A DNA stretch of 64,000 nucleotides, from the NCBI RefSeq assembly GCF_001305595.1, contig NZ_CP012407.1, forward strand, positions 186,001 to 250,000, read 5' to 3'. The notes under the pieces are model-generated. The model saw only the letters and a list, made by a program, of their open reading frames with translations, had not been told where the DNA came from and ran no database searches. The stretch comes from Azospirillum thiophilum (lineage in GTDB: Bacteria; Pseudomonadota; Alphaproteobacteria; Azospirillales; Azospirillaceae). Below are positions 50,449 to 59,548 of the stretch, piece by piece (position 1 is the stretch's first letter; every line of letters starts with the position of its first letter). The position numbers and the translations under genes are program-made.

Positions 50449-53160
50449 TCATCCCATACCGGCGGCAGCCAGCAGGCCGTCGGCCGGCCGCAGGCCCGCC
50501 GCACGGGCAGCGGAGGTAGCGGTGGAGGCAGCGGGGCTCAGCGCCCGGCCCTCCAGCCGGCCGAACACGACATAGTGCCGCATCGCCTCCGCCAGGCCGC
50601 CGCCGGTGGCCGCCGCCACGTCCGGGTTGGCCGCCAGATAGGCCGGGGCATCGAAGCCGGTCGTCCGCCCCTCGCCGCGGCCGGTGGTCAGGTAATGCAG
50701 CTCCGCCCGGGTGGTGTCGGTACCGAAGGCGGCTGCCAGATCGCCGTTGACCGCCAGATAGGCCAGCGGGTCGAAGCTGACCGTCCGCCCCTCCGCCCGG
50801 CCGTTGGCGATATAGTGCAGCGCCGCCGCCGTCCGGTCGGTGCCGAAGGCCGATGCCAGGTCGCCATAGGAGGCGAGATAGGCCAGCGGGTCGAAACTGA
50901 CCGTCCGCCCCTCCGCCCGGCCGTTGGCGATGTAATGCAGGTCCGCACTTGTCCGGTCGGTGCCGAAGGCGGCCGACAGGTCGGCATAGGACGCGGTGTA
51001 GGCCAACGGATCGAAGGTGATGGCGCGGCCCTCGCGGCGGCCCATGGCGATGTAATGGGCGGCTCCCGCATCGCCGTCGGCCCCGAAGGCGTTGGCGAGA
51101 TCGCCGTAGGAGGCGATGTAGGCCAGCGGGTCGAAGCTGACCGTCCGCCCCTCCGCCCGGCCGAGGGACTGGTAATGCGCAGCCCCGGCCGCGGCATCGG
51201 TGCCGAAGGCCGCCGACAGGTCGGCGTAGGAGGCGATGTAGGCCAACGGCGAGAAAGGCTGTCCCGACGACGCCCCCGCTCCAGCCCCCGCTTCGGATGA
51301 GCCGCCGCCGGGACTGGGGACCGCCGGCACGGTCAGGGGCGCGCTGCCCATCCGCGCCCAGTCCAGATCATGGATGCCGAGCGCCGCCGCACCGCCGCCG
51401 AGCCGGAAATCGCCGGCTGCCGGATTGACGAACAGGCCCGACGAGACCGTGTCGCCGCCGTTCAGCCCGCGGATGCCCTGCAGCAGGTTGCCGGTGACGC
51501 TGTAGGAACCGGGGGTCCAGAACTCCCAGTAATCCACGCCGGTGGTGGAGGAGATGACGTTGCCGGTGACGCTGTTGTTGTTGAGCAGCCCGATGCTGCC
51601 GGCGCTCGGCACCCATTCCAGCCGGATGAAGCGTTCGCGCGGGTTGGACAGGACGGCGAGATTGTTGGTGACGCTGTTGGAATCGCCGCCATGGATGAAG
51701 ACGCTGGCCCAGCCGGTGTTCTGGATGAAGTTGTCCTGGACGGTGACGCCGTTGGCCATGTCGTCCAGATAGATGCCGAAGCTCTTGTGGCGGTCAAGCC
51801 AGCCGGAGCCGTCGGTCGCCAGCCCGCCGACAGTGCGGATGTCGTTGCCACGGATGACCGTGCGGGTGTCGACGTTGGAGCGGCCCAGCATCTCGATGGC
51901 GCCGCCGTCGGCGGTCTCGGTCATCGTGTCGTAGATGCGGTTGTATTCCACCACCGTACCGGTGTTGACGGTGGCGCCGTCCCAGTTCTTGATCGAGATG
52001 CCGTAGCGGGTGCTGTTGCGGATGTCGTTGCCGGAGATCAGCGTGTCGTTGGCGCCGTACAGCTGGATGCCGGCGACGTCCTTCAGCACCTCGCCGATAT
52101 TGGAGATGCTGTTGGCGCTGATCCGGTTGGCGTTGCTGCCGTAGGTGACCTTGATCCCGCTTGCCCCGAGATGCTCCAGCCGGTTGGCCTCGATCACGTT
52201 GGCGGATGAGCCGGTCAGCGTCATCGCGGTACCGGCATTGACGAAGCGGTTGCCGGCGATGCTGTTGCCGGACGAGTTGGTCAGCGTCAGGGCAGAACCG
52301 TCCCAGCTCGTGTCGGCGAAGGTCAGTCCCTGGATGGTGACGCCGCTCGCCCCGTCGAGCGCCAGCAGCGTGCCCAGCCGCGCCACCACCGCCCCCTGGC
52401 CCAGCAGGGTGCCGGGATCCTGCGGCTTCACCACCAGCCGGCCGCTCTCGGCCTGCCAGGCGAACTCGCCGGCGTCGCGGATGAAGGACTCGTCATTCAG
52501 CAGGCGGTAGGTGCCGCCGCTGCGCAGGGCGTATTTCACCCCCTGGGTGAAGCCGATGCTGCGGCTGGCGGCATCGATCCCGGCCACGCCGACGATAGTG
52601 TCGGACAGCCGTTCGGTGTCGAAGGTCTGCACCATCATGCCGGGCTGGGCACCGCCGGCCAGGGCCGCCGCCATCGCCCCGTCGCCGGCCCCGTAGCGCA
52701 GGCCGGTCTTGCTGGCGCCGCCCGCCGCCGCCTCCAGGATCGACCAGCCGGATCTGGCGTCGCCGGCAGTCCAGTCGCCGGTCTGCGCCACCTTCTGCCG
52801 GACACCGCCGATGAAGAGATCCAGTCCGGTGACGGAGGCCGCCGCCGCATAGCGCCCGCCGCCGATGTCGGTGAAGCCGCCGACCCGCTCGCCGCCGCTG
52901 AAGACCGGAGTCTCGCCCGGATAGGCCATGATGCGGACGCCGTTGTCGGCTGCCGTCAGCGTGACCGCATGCGACATCGCATAGGTGCCGCCGCGGACAT
53001 AGGTGTCGCGGATGCCGGTCGCCCGCATCGCGCCCTGCGCACGGTCCAGCGTGGCGAAGGGCCCGTCGGTCCCATCGGCATTGGGTGCCGCCAGACGCCC
53101 CGACCAGGAATCGTTGCCGTTGGTCGCGACGTAGAAAGCCTGCTGCGTGCTGTCTGTCAT
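50449..53160 (-). CDS. Parallel beta-helix protein with NPDVAAA-type C-terminal repeats
   Basis: A 903-residue protein. Residues about 5-600 form a right-handed parallel beta-helix of the NosD/pectate-lyase type, with short ladder repeats such as NSIAGNRFVNAGTAMTL and NRLEHLGASGIKVTYGS. A Gly/Ser-rich hinge follows near 610-635, then six 40-residue repeats (residues about 636-877) like FDPLAYIASYGDLANAFG ... HYIAMGRREGR. There is no N-terminal signal peptide, so type I secretion is likely. It could be a polysaccharide-binding, lyase or epimerase-like surface protein; no catalytic residue can be named with confidence. Confidence 0.8.
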   Translation of the reverse strand: MTDSTQQAFYVATNGNDSWSGRLAAPNADGTDGPFATLDRAQGAMRATGIRDTYVRGGTYAMSHAVTLTAADNGVRIMAYPGETPVFSGGERVGGFTDIGGGRYAAAASVTGLDLFIGGVRQKVAQTGDWTAGDARSGWSILEAAAGGASKTGLRYGAGDGAMAAALAGGAQPGMMVQTFDTERLSDTIVGVAGIDAASRSIGFTQGVKYALRSGGTYRLLNDESFIRDAGEFAWQAESGRLVVKPQDPGTLLGQGAVVARLGTLLALDGASGVTIQGLTFADTSWDGSALTLTNSSGNSIAGNRFVNAGTAMTLTGSSANVIEANRLEHLGASGIKVTYGSNANRISANSISNIGEVLKDVAGIQLYGANDTLISGNDIRNSTRYGISIKNWDGATVNTGTVVEYNRIYDTMTETADGGAIEMLGRSNVDTRTVIRGNDIRTVGGLATDGSGWLDRHKSFGIYLDDMANGVTVQDNFIQNTGWASVFIHGGDSNSVTNNLAVLSNPRERFIRLEWVPSAGSIGLLNNNSVTGNVISSTTGVDYWEFWTPGSYSVTGNLLQGIRGLNGGDTVSSGLFVNPAAGDFRLGGGAAALGIHDLDWARMGSAPLTVPAVPSPGGGSSEAGAGAGASSGQPFSPLAYIASYADLSAAFGTDAAAGAAHYQSLGRAEGRTVSFDPLAYIASYGDLANAFGADGDAGAAHYIAMGRREGRAITFDPLAYTASYADLSAAFGTDRTSADLHYIANGRAEGRTVSFDPLAYLASYGDLASAFGTDRTAAALHYIANGRAEGRTVSFDPLAYLAVNGDLAAAFGTDTTRAELHYLTTGRGEGRTTGFDAPAYLAANPDVAAATGGGLAEAMRHYVVFGRLEGRALSPAASTATSAARAAGLRPADGLLAAAGMG
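50530..51260 (-). repeat. Six 120-base tandem repeats inside the beta-helix gene
   Basis: The segment AGCGGGTCGAAGCTGACCGT and its surroundings recur with a period of exactly 120 bases (for example near 50763, 50883 and 51123). Several copies are almost identical at DNA level. They encode the 40-residue repeats. Near-identity between copies allows loss or gain of units by recombination. Confidence 0.85.
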
Positions 53161-53335
53161 TGCCGGATCGCCTTGCCCATACGGGGACGATCAAACGGCT
53201 GAAATACTTAATAACGAGGTAGCCGATATCCTTCCTGGTATGCGCGTTCGTGCGAAAGCGCTGTGTTCATTCGGTGACAAATGCCTGGATCATCGCAGTT
53301 GTCACTTGCATCCCCCAACGTTGTTTTCGCTGATT
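53161..53335. other. Spacer upstream of the beta-helix gene
   Basis: About 175 bases of lower GC content that should hold the promoter of the - strand beta-helix gene and the 3' end of the M23 peptidase transcript. I see no gene. AT-rich stretches near 53200-53215 are the likeliest promoter area. Confidence 0.35.
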
Positions 53336-54394
53336 TCAACGCAACTCCACCTGCCGCTCCTCCCGCACCGCCGTCTCGTCACCGTGACGCAGGGTCACCG
53401 TCACCCGGTAGAGGCCGGCGGGCCAGGGGCCGGGGGCCGGCTTCTTCACGTCGGTGCCGAAGAACACCACAGCCAGCGGGCGCGGCACCGCGCCCTCGCT
53501 GCGGTGGAGGCGGCGGCCGTCCGGACCGGTCACCTCCAAGGTCAGGCGGTCGCCCTGCCGCCCGCCCATCAGCTCGGCCCAGACGCCCAGCGTCGGCACG
53601 TCGGCGGGCAGGCGCTCCCCGCCATAACCGCCGTTTCGCGCGACCTCCGCCTTCGGCGCCTCGGGCGCCAGCCCGGCACCGAGCAGCGCGCTCGGCCGGT
53701 AGGCCAGGATCCGGCTGGCGTCGGCGTTCCACAGCGTGTTCGGCGGGACGGCCCGGCTATCCGCCGCGCAGGCATCCGCCTTACCCGTCTCTGTCCCGGT
53801 ATAGGGATCGAGGGTGCGGCCGTCATGGCGGATGCCGAAATCGACATGGGGGAACTCGGTCCTGCCGGACAGGCCGATCTGCCCCAGCACCGTGCCTGCC
53901 TCCACCCGGACGCCCGGCCTGACCGCGACGCTGCCGCGCTTCAGGTGGCTGTACTGGGTCTCCCAACCATTGCCATGGTCGACCACCACGGCGTTGCCGG
54001 CGTCATAGCCGGCCGGCGCGCCGCCGCTCTGCCGGATGCTGACATCCTCCATGCCGTCGCGCACGCGGGCCACCGTGCCGGGTGCCGCGGCCACCACCGC
54101 CACCCCGCGCCGCATCGCCTCCAGGTCGGACAGCCGGAAATCGGTCCCGCCATGCCCGTCATAGGTCAGCCGGCCGCAGGCGAAGTCCCGCATTCCCGGC
54201 CCCGGATCGGCATCGACATAGTTCTGCACGAAGCAGTCGGTCCCGATCCGGCAGCGCACCGGCAATTCCAGCACCGGCGCGCCGGCCCGCTCCTGGGCGG
54301 GAGCGGCGACCGGCAGAGCGGCGAGAAGAAGGACGGGCAGGAAATGGCCGGGAAAAGCCCTCGGGGCCCGGCCCCGCCGATAAAGCCGCATCAT
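53336..54394 (-). CDS. Secreted M23-family metallopeptidase
   Basis: A 352-residue protein with a signal peptide (a positive head, then FLPVLLLAALPVAAPAQE). The LytM/M23 zinc site is formed by TYDGHGGTDFRL (His and Asp), and HVDFGIRHDG gives the second His motif; VVVDHGNGWETQYSHL is also typical. A C-terminal beta-rich domain of about 110 residues follows. Such enzymes cut peptidoglycan cross-bridges in the periplasm or act as regulators of amidases. Key zinc ligands are present, so it should be active. Confidence 0.88.
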   Translation of the reverse strand: MMRLYRRGRAPRAFPGHFLPVLLLAALPVAAPAQERAGAPVLELPVRCRIGTDCFVQNYVDADPGPGMRDFACGRLTYDGHGGTDFRLSDLEAMRRGVAVVAAAPGTVARVRDGMEDVSIRQSGGAPAGYDAGNAVVVDHGNGWETQYSHLKRGSVAVRPGVRVEAGTVLGQIGLSGRTEFPHVDFGIRHDGRTLDPYTGTETGKADACAADSRAVPPNTLWNADASRILAYRPSALLGAGLAPEAPKAEVARNGGYGGERLPADVPTLGVWAELMGGRQGDRLTLEVTGPDGRRLHRSEGAVPRPLAVVFFGTDVKKPAPGPWPAGLYRVTVTLRHGDETAVREERQVELR

Positions 54395-54406
54395 GGTTCC
54401 TGTCCC

Positions 54407-54706
54407 CTACCCAGTGTCCCGCAGCACCGCCAGGGCGCGCCCGGCCTCGCCGTTCCGATCATGCATCCGCGCCAGGGCCAGGGCCAGCGGCGGCAGAGCC
54501 GCCTTCTGACCGGGCAGGGGATCGGCCCGGATGCCACGGAGCAGCATCATCGCCGGCACAAGGCCGCGCTCCATGGCAAGCACGGCATCGCTGAGCCGGC
54601 GGTAGGGCTCGCCCCGGTCGGGGGCTGCTGTGATATGGCGTGGCGGACATGGTCCCCCGCTGCCCTGCCCGCATTCCACCCCTTCCTTATCATCCGAAGG
54701 CCACAC
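54407..54706 (-). CDS. Small hypothetical protein, weakly supported
   Basis: A 99-residue frame upstream of the peptidase gene. The C-terminal half (SDAVLAMERGLVPAMMLLRG, then LALALARMHDRNGEAGRAL) has a helical, TPR-like pattern, which gives some coding character. No clear ribosome site is seen. It lies 12 bases before the peptidase start and could be a short upstream gene or a remnant of a TPR protein. Confidence 0.35.
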   Translation of the reverse strand: MWPSDDKEGVECGQGSGGPCPPRHITAAPDRGEPYRRLSDAVLAMERGLVPAMMLLRGIRADPLPGQKAALPPLALALARMHDRNGEAGRALAVLRDTG

Positions 54707-54773
54707 CGTCCCCCGTCATACTCCGCCCCGCAAGTTCATCGGCGACAGGCAGCGCAGGACAGGGACGGACAGC

Positions 54774-56255
54774 ATGGCGAACAGCCCGTACAGCGGCAAA
54801 GATGGGACAGTCGTGGTCATCGACAGCGGCTGGTCGGCGACCTGGGAGAGCGCGGCGCGCGTGGTCTACCAGCACGACTTCGCCGACAACGATGCCGATG
54901 CCCGCAACCCCGCTGCCGACAGCCACGGCGCCCTGGTGACCTCCAGCATCCTGGCGCAGGCGCCGGATGTCGGGATCATCGCGCTGAAGGTGATGCCGGA
55001 CGGCTCCACCACCGCGTCCGGCGCCGCGATCGAGCAGGCGCTGCAATGGGTCGTCGCCCATGCGTCGGACTACGACATCGTCGGCGTCAACCTGTCGCTG
55101 GCCGGTGGATCCGCCTCGTCGGAGGCGACGACGATCCTGTCGGACGAGTTGGCCGGCCTCGCCGCCCAGCGCGTGCTGGTCTCGGCCGCCGCCGGCAATG
55201 CCGGGCAGAACGGGACGGCGGCCGACGTGTCCTATTTCGCCGCCGACCACAACACGATCTGCGTCACCGCCTCCACCGGCGACGGGACGCTGCCGGGCTG
55301 GTCCCAGCGCAACCCGGGCATCACCGACCTCTGCGCCGACGGCACCGACATCCGGCTGACCGATCTGGCGGGACGGACGGTGACGGCCAACGGCTCCTCC
55401 TTCGCGGCCCCGGCGGTGACCGCCGCCGTGGCGCTCGCCCAGCAGGAGGCGGTGGCCCTGCGCGGCAGCGCCCTGACCCAGGACGAGTTCCTGTCGCTGG
55501 CGCGCGAGACCGGGACGCCGGTCGGCGGCACCGGCTATACCGACCTCGACACCCAGGCGCTGCTGGCGAAGATCGGTCATCTCTATGGCCCGACGGCGAC
55601 CCCGAACCCGACGACGACCGACACCGGGGCAGGGGCAGGGGCAGGGGCAGGGACGGGCGCGCCCGCCGTCACGGCCGCCACCATCCTGGTCAACGCCAAG
55701 GGCACCGCCGCGGCCGGGGTCAACGCCCATTTCACCCTGCTGGTCGACGGCCATGCGGTCGGCGGCGTCACAGTCGGCACCGCGGCCAAGACCTACGCCT
55801 TCTCCACCACCGTCGCCGCCGACAGCGCCCACACGGTACAGATCCGGTACGACAATGACGGCTTCGCCGGCGGACAGGACCGCAACCTGTTCGTCGACAG
55901 CATCAGCGTCAACGGCCACGGCTATGCCGCCACCGACGCGGCGGTGACCTACGACAAGGGCGCGCTCGACGGACGCGACACGGTCAAGGGCCAGAGCGGG
56001 ATGTGGTGGAACGGTACGCTGGTGGTCGCCGCCGACAAGGGGCTGTTCGCCGCGCAGGCGCAGGTAGCCCAGCTTCAGGCGGACGCCGGCCTGCTCGGCC
56101 ACGCCGTGTCGGCCAACGCCGCCGCCAACGCCGCGACCTCCATGACCTCCATGACCGACTGGATGCCGGATGCGCTCCCGACCGTCGAGGACGCCGCCCA
56201 CGGTCTGTCCCCCTGGTCCGATGCCCACGACATGACGCACGGTCTGGCAGCGTAG
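54774..56255 (+). CDS. Subtilisin-like serine protease with carbohydrate-binding-like C terminus
   Basis: A 493-residue S8 peptidase without signal peptide or prodomain. The triad is Asp17 (VVVIDSGW), His51 (ADSHGALVTS) and Ser209 (NGSSFAAPAV), with the oxyanion Asn142 in SAAAGNAG. A Gly/Ala/Thr linker of GGGGCA repeats (55625-55650) leads to a beta-rich module (ATILVNAKGTAAAGVNAHFT, then DGFAGGQDRNLFVDSISVNG) like xylan-binding CBM60-type domains. The absence of a signal suggests type I export, as for its RTX neighbours. Substrate unknown; maturation of surface proteins is possible. Confidence 0.85.
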   Translation: MANSPYSGKDGTVVVIDSGWSATWESAARVVYQHDFADNDADARNPAADSHGALVTSSILAQAPDVGIIALKVMPDGSTTASGAAIEQALQWVVAHASDYDIVGVNLSLAGGSASSEATTILSDELAGLAAQRVLVSAAAGNAGQNGTAADVSYFAADHNTICVTASTGDGTLPGWSQRNPGITDLCADGTDIRLTDLAGRTVTANGSSFAAPAVTAAVALAQQEAVALRGSALTQDEFLSLARETGTPVGGTGYTDLDTQALLAKIGHLYGPTATPNPTTTDTGAGAGAGAGTGAPAVTAATILVNAKGTAAAGVNAHFTLLVDGHAVGGVTVGTAAKTYAFSTTVAADSAHTVQIRYDNDGFAGGQDRNLFVDSISVNGHGYAATDAAVTYDKGALDGRDTVKGQSGMWWNGTLVVAADKGLFAAQAQVAQLQADAGLLGHAVSANAAANAATSMTSMTDWMPDALPTVEDAAHGLSPWSDAHDMTHGLAA

Positions 56256-56376
56256 CCCCGGGGCCCCTCCCGCGCGCTCTCACCGCTCATGCATGGCCTC
56301 CTGGGCGCTGCGCGAGAGGGGGGACCGAAGAGGGTCGGCGATGCCGGCCGGGGATCAGGCCGTATCTGGTGAAGGA
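56256..56376. other. Spacer between subtilase and HlyD remnant
   Basis: A short stretch after the subtilase stop, with no clear gene or terminator stem. It leads into the HlyD-like scrap. Confidence 0.3.
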
Positions 56377-56466
56377 GAAGACCTCGACCTCCAGCCGGCT
56401 GTCCTCCGGCACGATGACCATCAGCGGCTGGGCTGTCGTCACCCCGCCCCCCACCCGTATGAACGG
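56377..56466 (-). pseudogene. HlyD-type membrane fusion protein, fragment
   Basis: On the - strand about 30 codons encode PFIRVGGGVTTAQPLMVIVP followed by EDSRLEVEVF. This closely resembles the HlyD/PrtE core (V-x-T-x-GGVVTPAQPLMxIVPEDxxLEVEA) of type I secretion adaptors. The surrounding residues do not continue the family, and a full gene would be about 430 residues. It is therefore a small relic of a type I exporter next to genes for likely type I substrates. Confidence 0.6.
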
Positions 56467-56625
56467 CGAACTGCTGGACATAGCCGTCCACCGGAGCGGG
56501 CGGGGAGCGGGAATGGACAGGCGGCTTTTCCTGGACCGGACGCCGCGCTTGGGAGTAGGCATGCGGAAACCGCCGGACCACCGCCGGACCGGTGCCGTTC
56601 CTTCCTTCGCCGGACCCGCCCCGCC

Positions 56626-57543
56626 TTGACGCCGATCCCCCAGCTCCTGCGCCTTCTGCTCCTACTGCTGACGCCCTTCTGGCTGTCGCTGGCGGCCGAC
56701 GGGATCGGCCTGCACGGGTCGTCGCTGCTGTCGAACTGGCGGCGCACCCCCGCCGCCGCCGATACCACCCTGGCGCCGCCGAGCGGCTGGCGGGAGCGGG
56801 CCTATCTGGCCGCCAACCCCGATGTCGCCGCCGCCGTCCGCAACGGACAGGTCTCCAGCGGCTACGCCCATTACGTCCAGCACGGCCGCGCCGAAGGCCG
56901 CGGTGGCGGCCTTGCGGAACCGGCCAAGCCGGAAGCCGCCTCCGCCCCTGCACCCGCTCCGCTGCCGGCAACTCCGAACCAGGACGCGCCTGTCCCGGCG
57001 ACGAAGCCGGAGCCGCAGGACGGCGCCCCGGCCATCCGGACGGAGCCGGCCGTGGAGGCTCCGCGGCCCGGCGTGAAACCGGCTCCCGAGCCCCCGGCTC
57101 CTGCTCCTGCTCCTGCTCCTGCCGTACCGGCGAGGCTCCAGGCCGCCCCCTCCGCCACCCCCCGCCATGTGGAGCGGATCCGCACGGCCAATGGCGGGGA
57201 CGGGGTGCGCGTCGTGCTCGACCTCGACGGGGCGCCGCGGTTCGAGACGCAGGGGCGGCGCCCCGACGGCCGGCTGGAGGTGACGCTGCCCGGCACGCTG
57301 TGGCAGGCCGCTCCGTCCGGCCGCCTGCCGGCGACGACGCTCGGCTACAGCGTGGAGCGGAGCGGCGCCGGCACCCGCCTGCTGTTCAGCGACGAGGAGG
57401 CCAGGGGGAATGGCAGGGGGGACGACGGTCCCCTGCGCCTGCTCGCCGTCTCCACCCTGGCTCCGGACAAGGACCGCGGCCATCGTCTGGTGATCGACGT
57501 GGCGCTGCCTTCCATGGCGAAGGCCGACCGCAAGGGACGCTGA
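56626..57543 (+). CDS. AMIN-domain protein with one NPDVAAA-type repeat
   Basis: A protein of about 305 residues. It starts with a membrane segment (LLRLLLLLLTPFWLSLAADG), an uncleaved anchor or signal, then one repeat of the shared type (RAYLAANPDVAAAVRNG ... HYVQHGRAEGR). A Pro/Ala linker with APAPAPA runs to residue 180. The C-terminal AMIN-like domain (RVVLDLDGAPRFETQGR, GRLEVTLPGTLWQAA) is of the kind used for localisation in the periplasm, for example of amidases and secretins. The TTG at 56626 is chosen because the hydrophobic start begins there; no better start is visible. Confidence 0.7.
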   Translation: MTPIPQLLRLLLLLLTPFWLSLAADGIGLHGSSLLSNWRRTPAAADTTLAPPSGWRERAYLAANPDVAAAVRNGQVSSGYAHYVQHGRAEGRGGGLAEPAKPEAASAPAPAPLPATPNQDAPVPATKPEPQDGAPAIRTEPAVEAPRPGVKPAPEPPAPAPAPAPAVPARLQAAPSATPRHVERIRTANGGDGVRVVLDLDGAPRFETQGRRPDGRLEVTLPGTLWQAAPSGRLPATTLGYSVERSGAGTRLLFSDEEARGNGRGDDGPLRLLAVSTLAPDKDRGHRLVIDVALPSMAKADRKGR

Positions 57544-57766
57544 CCGGCCGACGGAGTCCCCCCACCCGCATCAGACGGCAAGCTCCCATGCGCTCGGCCG
57601 GAAAGCCCGCCATCTCCATGCCTGCCGCCTCGGTCGACGTGCTGCGCCGGATATAGGCCAGCTCGATCGCGGCATCGCTGGTGGCGAACGCCGCGGCCAC
57701 GTCGGGATGGCTCGCCAGATCGGCGGCAGGATCGAAGGGGGAGGGCACGACAAGCTTACAAAGCAT
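57544..57766 (-). pseudogene. Truncated NPDVAAA-type repeat protein
   Basis: A frame starting at ATG 57766 (MLCKLVVPSPFDPAADLASH) reads PDVAAAFATSDAAIELAYI, which is one degraded unit of the repeat found in four intact proteins of this window. After about 40 residues similarity is lost, and the frame runs into the end of the AMIN gene. It is probably the start of a repeat protein whose body has been deleted, and an IS lies just upstream. Confidence 0.55.
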
Positions 57767-57796
57767 GAAATCATCATATAAAAAAATGATTTCATG
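57764..57796. repeat. AT-rich dyad at the start of the remnant gene
   Basis: Arms CATGAAATCAT (57764-57774) and ATGATTTCATG (57786-57796) pair perfectly around an 11-base AT-rich loop. It overlaps the start of the truncated repeat gene and precedes the IS end by 20 bases. It may be an operator or the old promoter region. Confidence 0.55.
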
Positions 57797-57816
57797 ATAT
57801 GTGTTGCGACCGGGTA

Positions 57817-59480
57817 GAAGTGTCAGTGGATTGCGCAAAATAGGAATGTCAGAGAGGTAGCTTCGGCTTGGCCGTGTAGTTTGGCTGTCGGGCTTCTTCG
57901 GCATATCTGGCATGGATGCGTTGGGGTTCGGCTCGGCGGCGCGGTCAAGCCCCGGAGCCGCTTTGCGGTGCGCCGCAGGCGCAGGGCTTGACGGCAACGC
58001 CGATCGCCGAGCCATCATCCTGCTGCCAGACATGCCGGCCGCACCGGGGCTTTGCGGATAGGAGGCAAGTGCCTGCGGTCAATCAGCCGCGCAGGCGCCA
58101 TCGGGAAGCCCGCTGTCCCGCTTGCGCCGGCCTGTTTTGCGGTAGCCGTTCTTCTCGCTGTTGGTCTTCACCCGCGGTGGCGGCCGGCTCTCCTGCATCT
58201 CTTTCACCTGGGCCAGCACCGCACTCAGCCGCTTGTTCTCCACGACGTCGCCCTGGGTGACCCGCTGGTCCTTGTCGAAGGCCCGATAAGGCAGCGCCAC
58301 CCCTTTCCATCGCACCTCCAGACGGCCGTCGGCGAAGGCGTAGGTGTCGACATACTGGCCAACCAGTCCCCGCGTCAGCTCCGTCTCCTCCAGCATGATA
58401 AGCTTGCGTTCGTAGGACAGCGTCAACTGCTGCCCGACATGGCGCTGTTCGCGCCAGCACAGCACCTGGCGCAACCGATCCGGCGCGATGTTCAACGGCC
58501 GGTGCAGATCGTCCGGCCGGGCAGGGGGCAGGGCAAAGCGGGCGTTGAAGCGCTCGATGAAGCCGGGCAGGAAAGCATTGCCCGCTTCGATGCCGGTGAT
58601 GCCGGCCAGCCGCAATTCCTTCACTAGCCGGTCCTGCAACGTCCGGTTCACCCGTTCGACCCGCCCTTTGGCCTGACTGGAGTTGGCGCACAGGATCTCG
58701 ATGTTCAATTCCGCCAAGGCCCGGCCGAACTGCGTCATGCCCTGGCCGCCCTTCGCCTTGCGCTGCGAAACCCGGAACACCGAGTATTTGTCCGAGTAGA
58801 AGGACAGCGGCCGGCCATGGGCATTCAGATAGCCCTCCAACGCCTCGAAGTAGGAAAAGGCGCTCTCCGAGACGGCGAAGCGAAGCTGCATCAGCCGGCC
58901 CGTCGCATCGTCGATGAACACCAGAAGCGTGCAGGGATCGCCGCGACCCTCGAACCAGCGGTGCTCGCTGCCGTCGATCTGGATCAACTCGCCGAACCGC
59001 TCGCGGCGCAGCCGGGGAGGGTGGAACTGCCGGCGCTGCCGGCGCGACAGCCAAAGGCCAGCGTCCGCCATCCACTGGCGCAACGTCTCGCGCGACACCG
59101 TCAGCCCATGCGTGTCCCGCAGCATCTCCGCCGCAAGGGTCGGGCTGAAATCGCCGTACCGGCTGCGAACCAGCTCCAACGCCTGCTCCCGCACCTCATC
59201 GCCAAGCCGCCGGTTCGACGGACGGCCGCGCCCCCGGTGAACCAAAGCGCCGCCGCCACCAGCCTTGTAGCGCGCCAGAAGTCGCCACACCTGACGCTCG
59301 CTCAAAGCCAGAACCGACGCCGCCGATCCGATTCCACGGCGACCGCTCAGCACCTCGCCGAGAACCTCGACCCGTTGCAAGTCCTGTTCGCTCATCGTGA
59401 TCCAGCCCATCGCCAGCCTCCCAGCCGTCGAAAACCTGACGGAAGACTGACACTTCTATGTTGCGAGGGACTGACATTTT
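57817..59480 (-). mobile_element. ISNCY-like insertion sequence
   Basis: About 1660 bases, bounded by imperfect inverted repeats of roughly 36 bases. The left end has GAAGTGTCAG ... ATTGCGCAAAATAGG ... TGTCAG (about 57817-57853). The right end, read on the other strand, has AAATGTCAG ... TCGCAACATAGAAGTGTCAG (about 59446-59480). It carries one transposase gene. A target duplication is not evident. Exact ends are uncertain by a few bases. Confidence 0.75.
58079..59410 (-). CDS. ISNCY-family DDE (rve) transposase
   Basis: A 443-residue transposase. A helix-turn-helix head (ALSERQVWRLLARYKAGG) is followed by an integrase-type core with FGELIQIDGSEHRWFEG (first Asp), PLSFYSDKYSVFRV (second Asp) and SQAKGRVERVNRTLQDRL (Glu). 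A C-terminal basic region ends the protein. GGGAGG lies 7 bases before the ATG at 59410. The frame is intact, so the element may be active. Confidence 0.9.
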   Translation of the reverse strand: MGWITMSEQDLQRVEVLGEVLSGRRGIGSAASVLALSERQVWRLLARYKAGGGGALVHRGRGRPSNRRLGDEVREQALELVRSRYGDFSPTLAAEMLRDTHGLTVSRETLRQWMADAGLWLSRRQRRQFHPPRLRRERFGELIQIDGSEHRWFEGRGDPCTLLVFIDDATGRLMQLRFAVSESAFSYFEALEGYLNAHGRPLSFYSDKYSVFRVSQRKAKGGQGMTQFGRALAELNIEILCANSSQAKGRVERVNRTLQDRLVKELRLAGITGIEAGNAFLPGFIERFNARFALPPARPDDLHRPLNIAPDRLRQVLCWREQRHVGQQLTLSYERKLIMLEETELTRGLVGQYVDTYAFADGRLEVRWKGVALPYRAFDKDQRVTQGDVVENKRLSAVLAQVKEMQESRPPPRVKTNSEKNGYRKTGRRKRDSGLPDGACAAD

Positions 59481-59548
59481 AGCTTTGCGCTTACAAATAT
59501 AAAACGCATAAGGAATGTTATGGAAATAACCGCTGTCGCCCGGCGCCA

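Noticed and set aside
50530..51260. A CRISPR array suggested by regular repeats
   Set aside because: The 120-base period encodes a continuous 40-residue protein repeat, there are no unique spacers of 30-40 bases, and no cas genes are nearby.
55625..55650. GGGGCA repeats as a phase-variation switch
   Set aside because: The unit is six bases, so changes in number keep the frame and only alter linker length.
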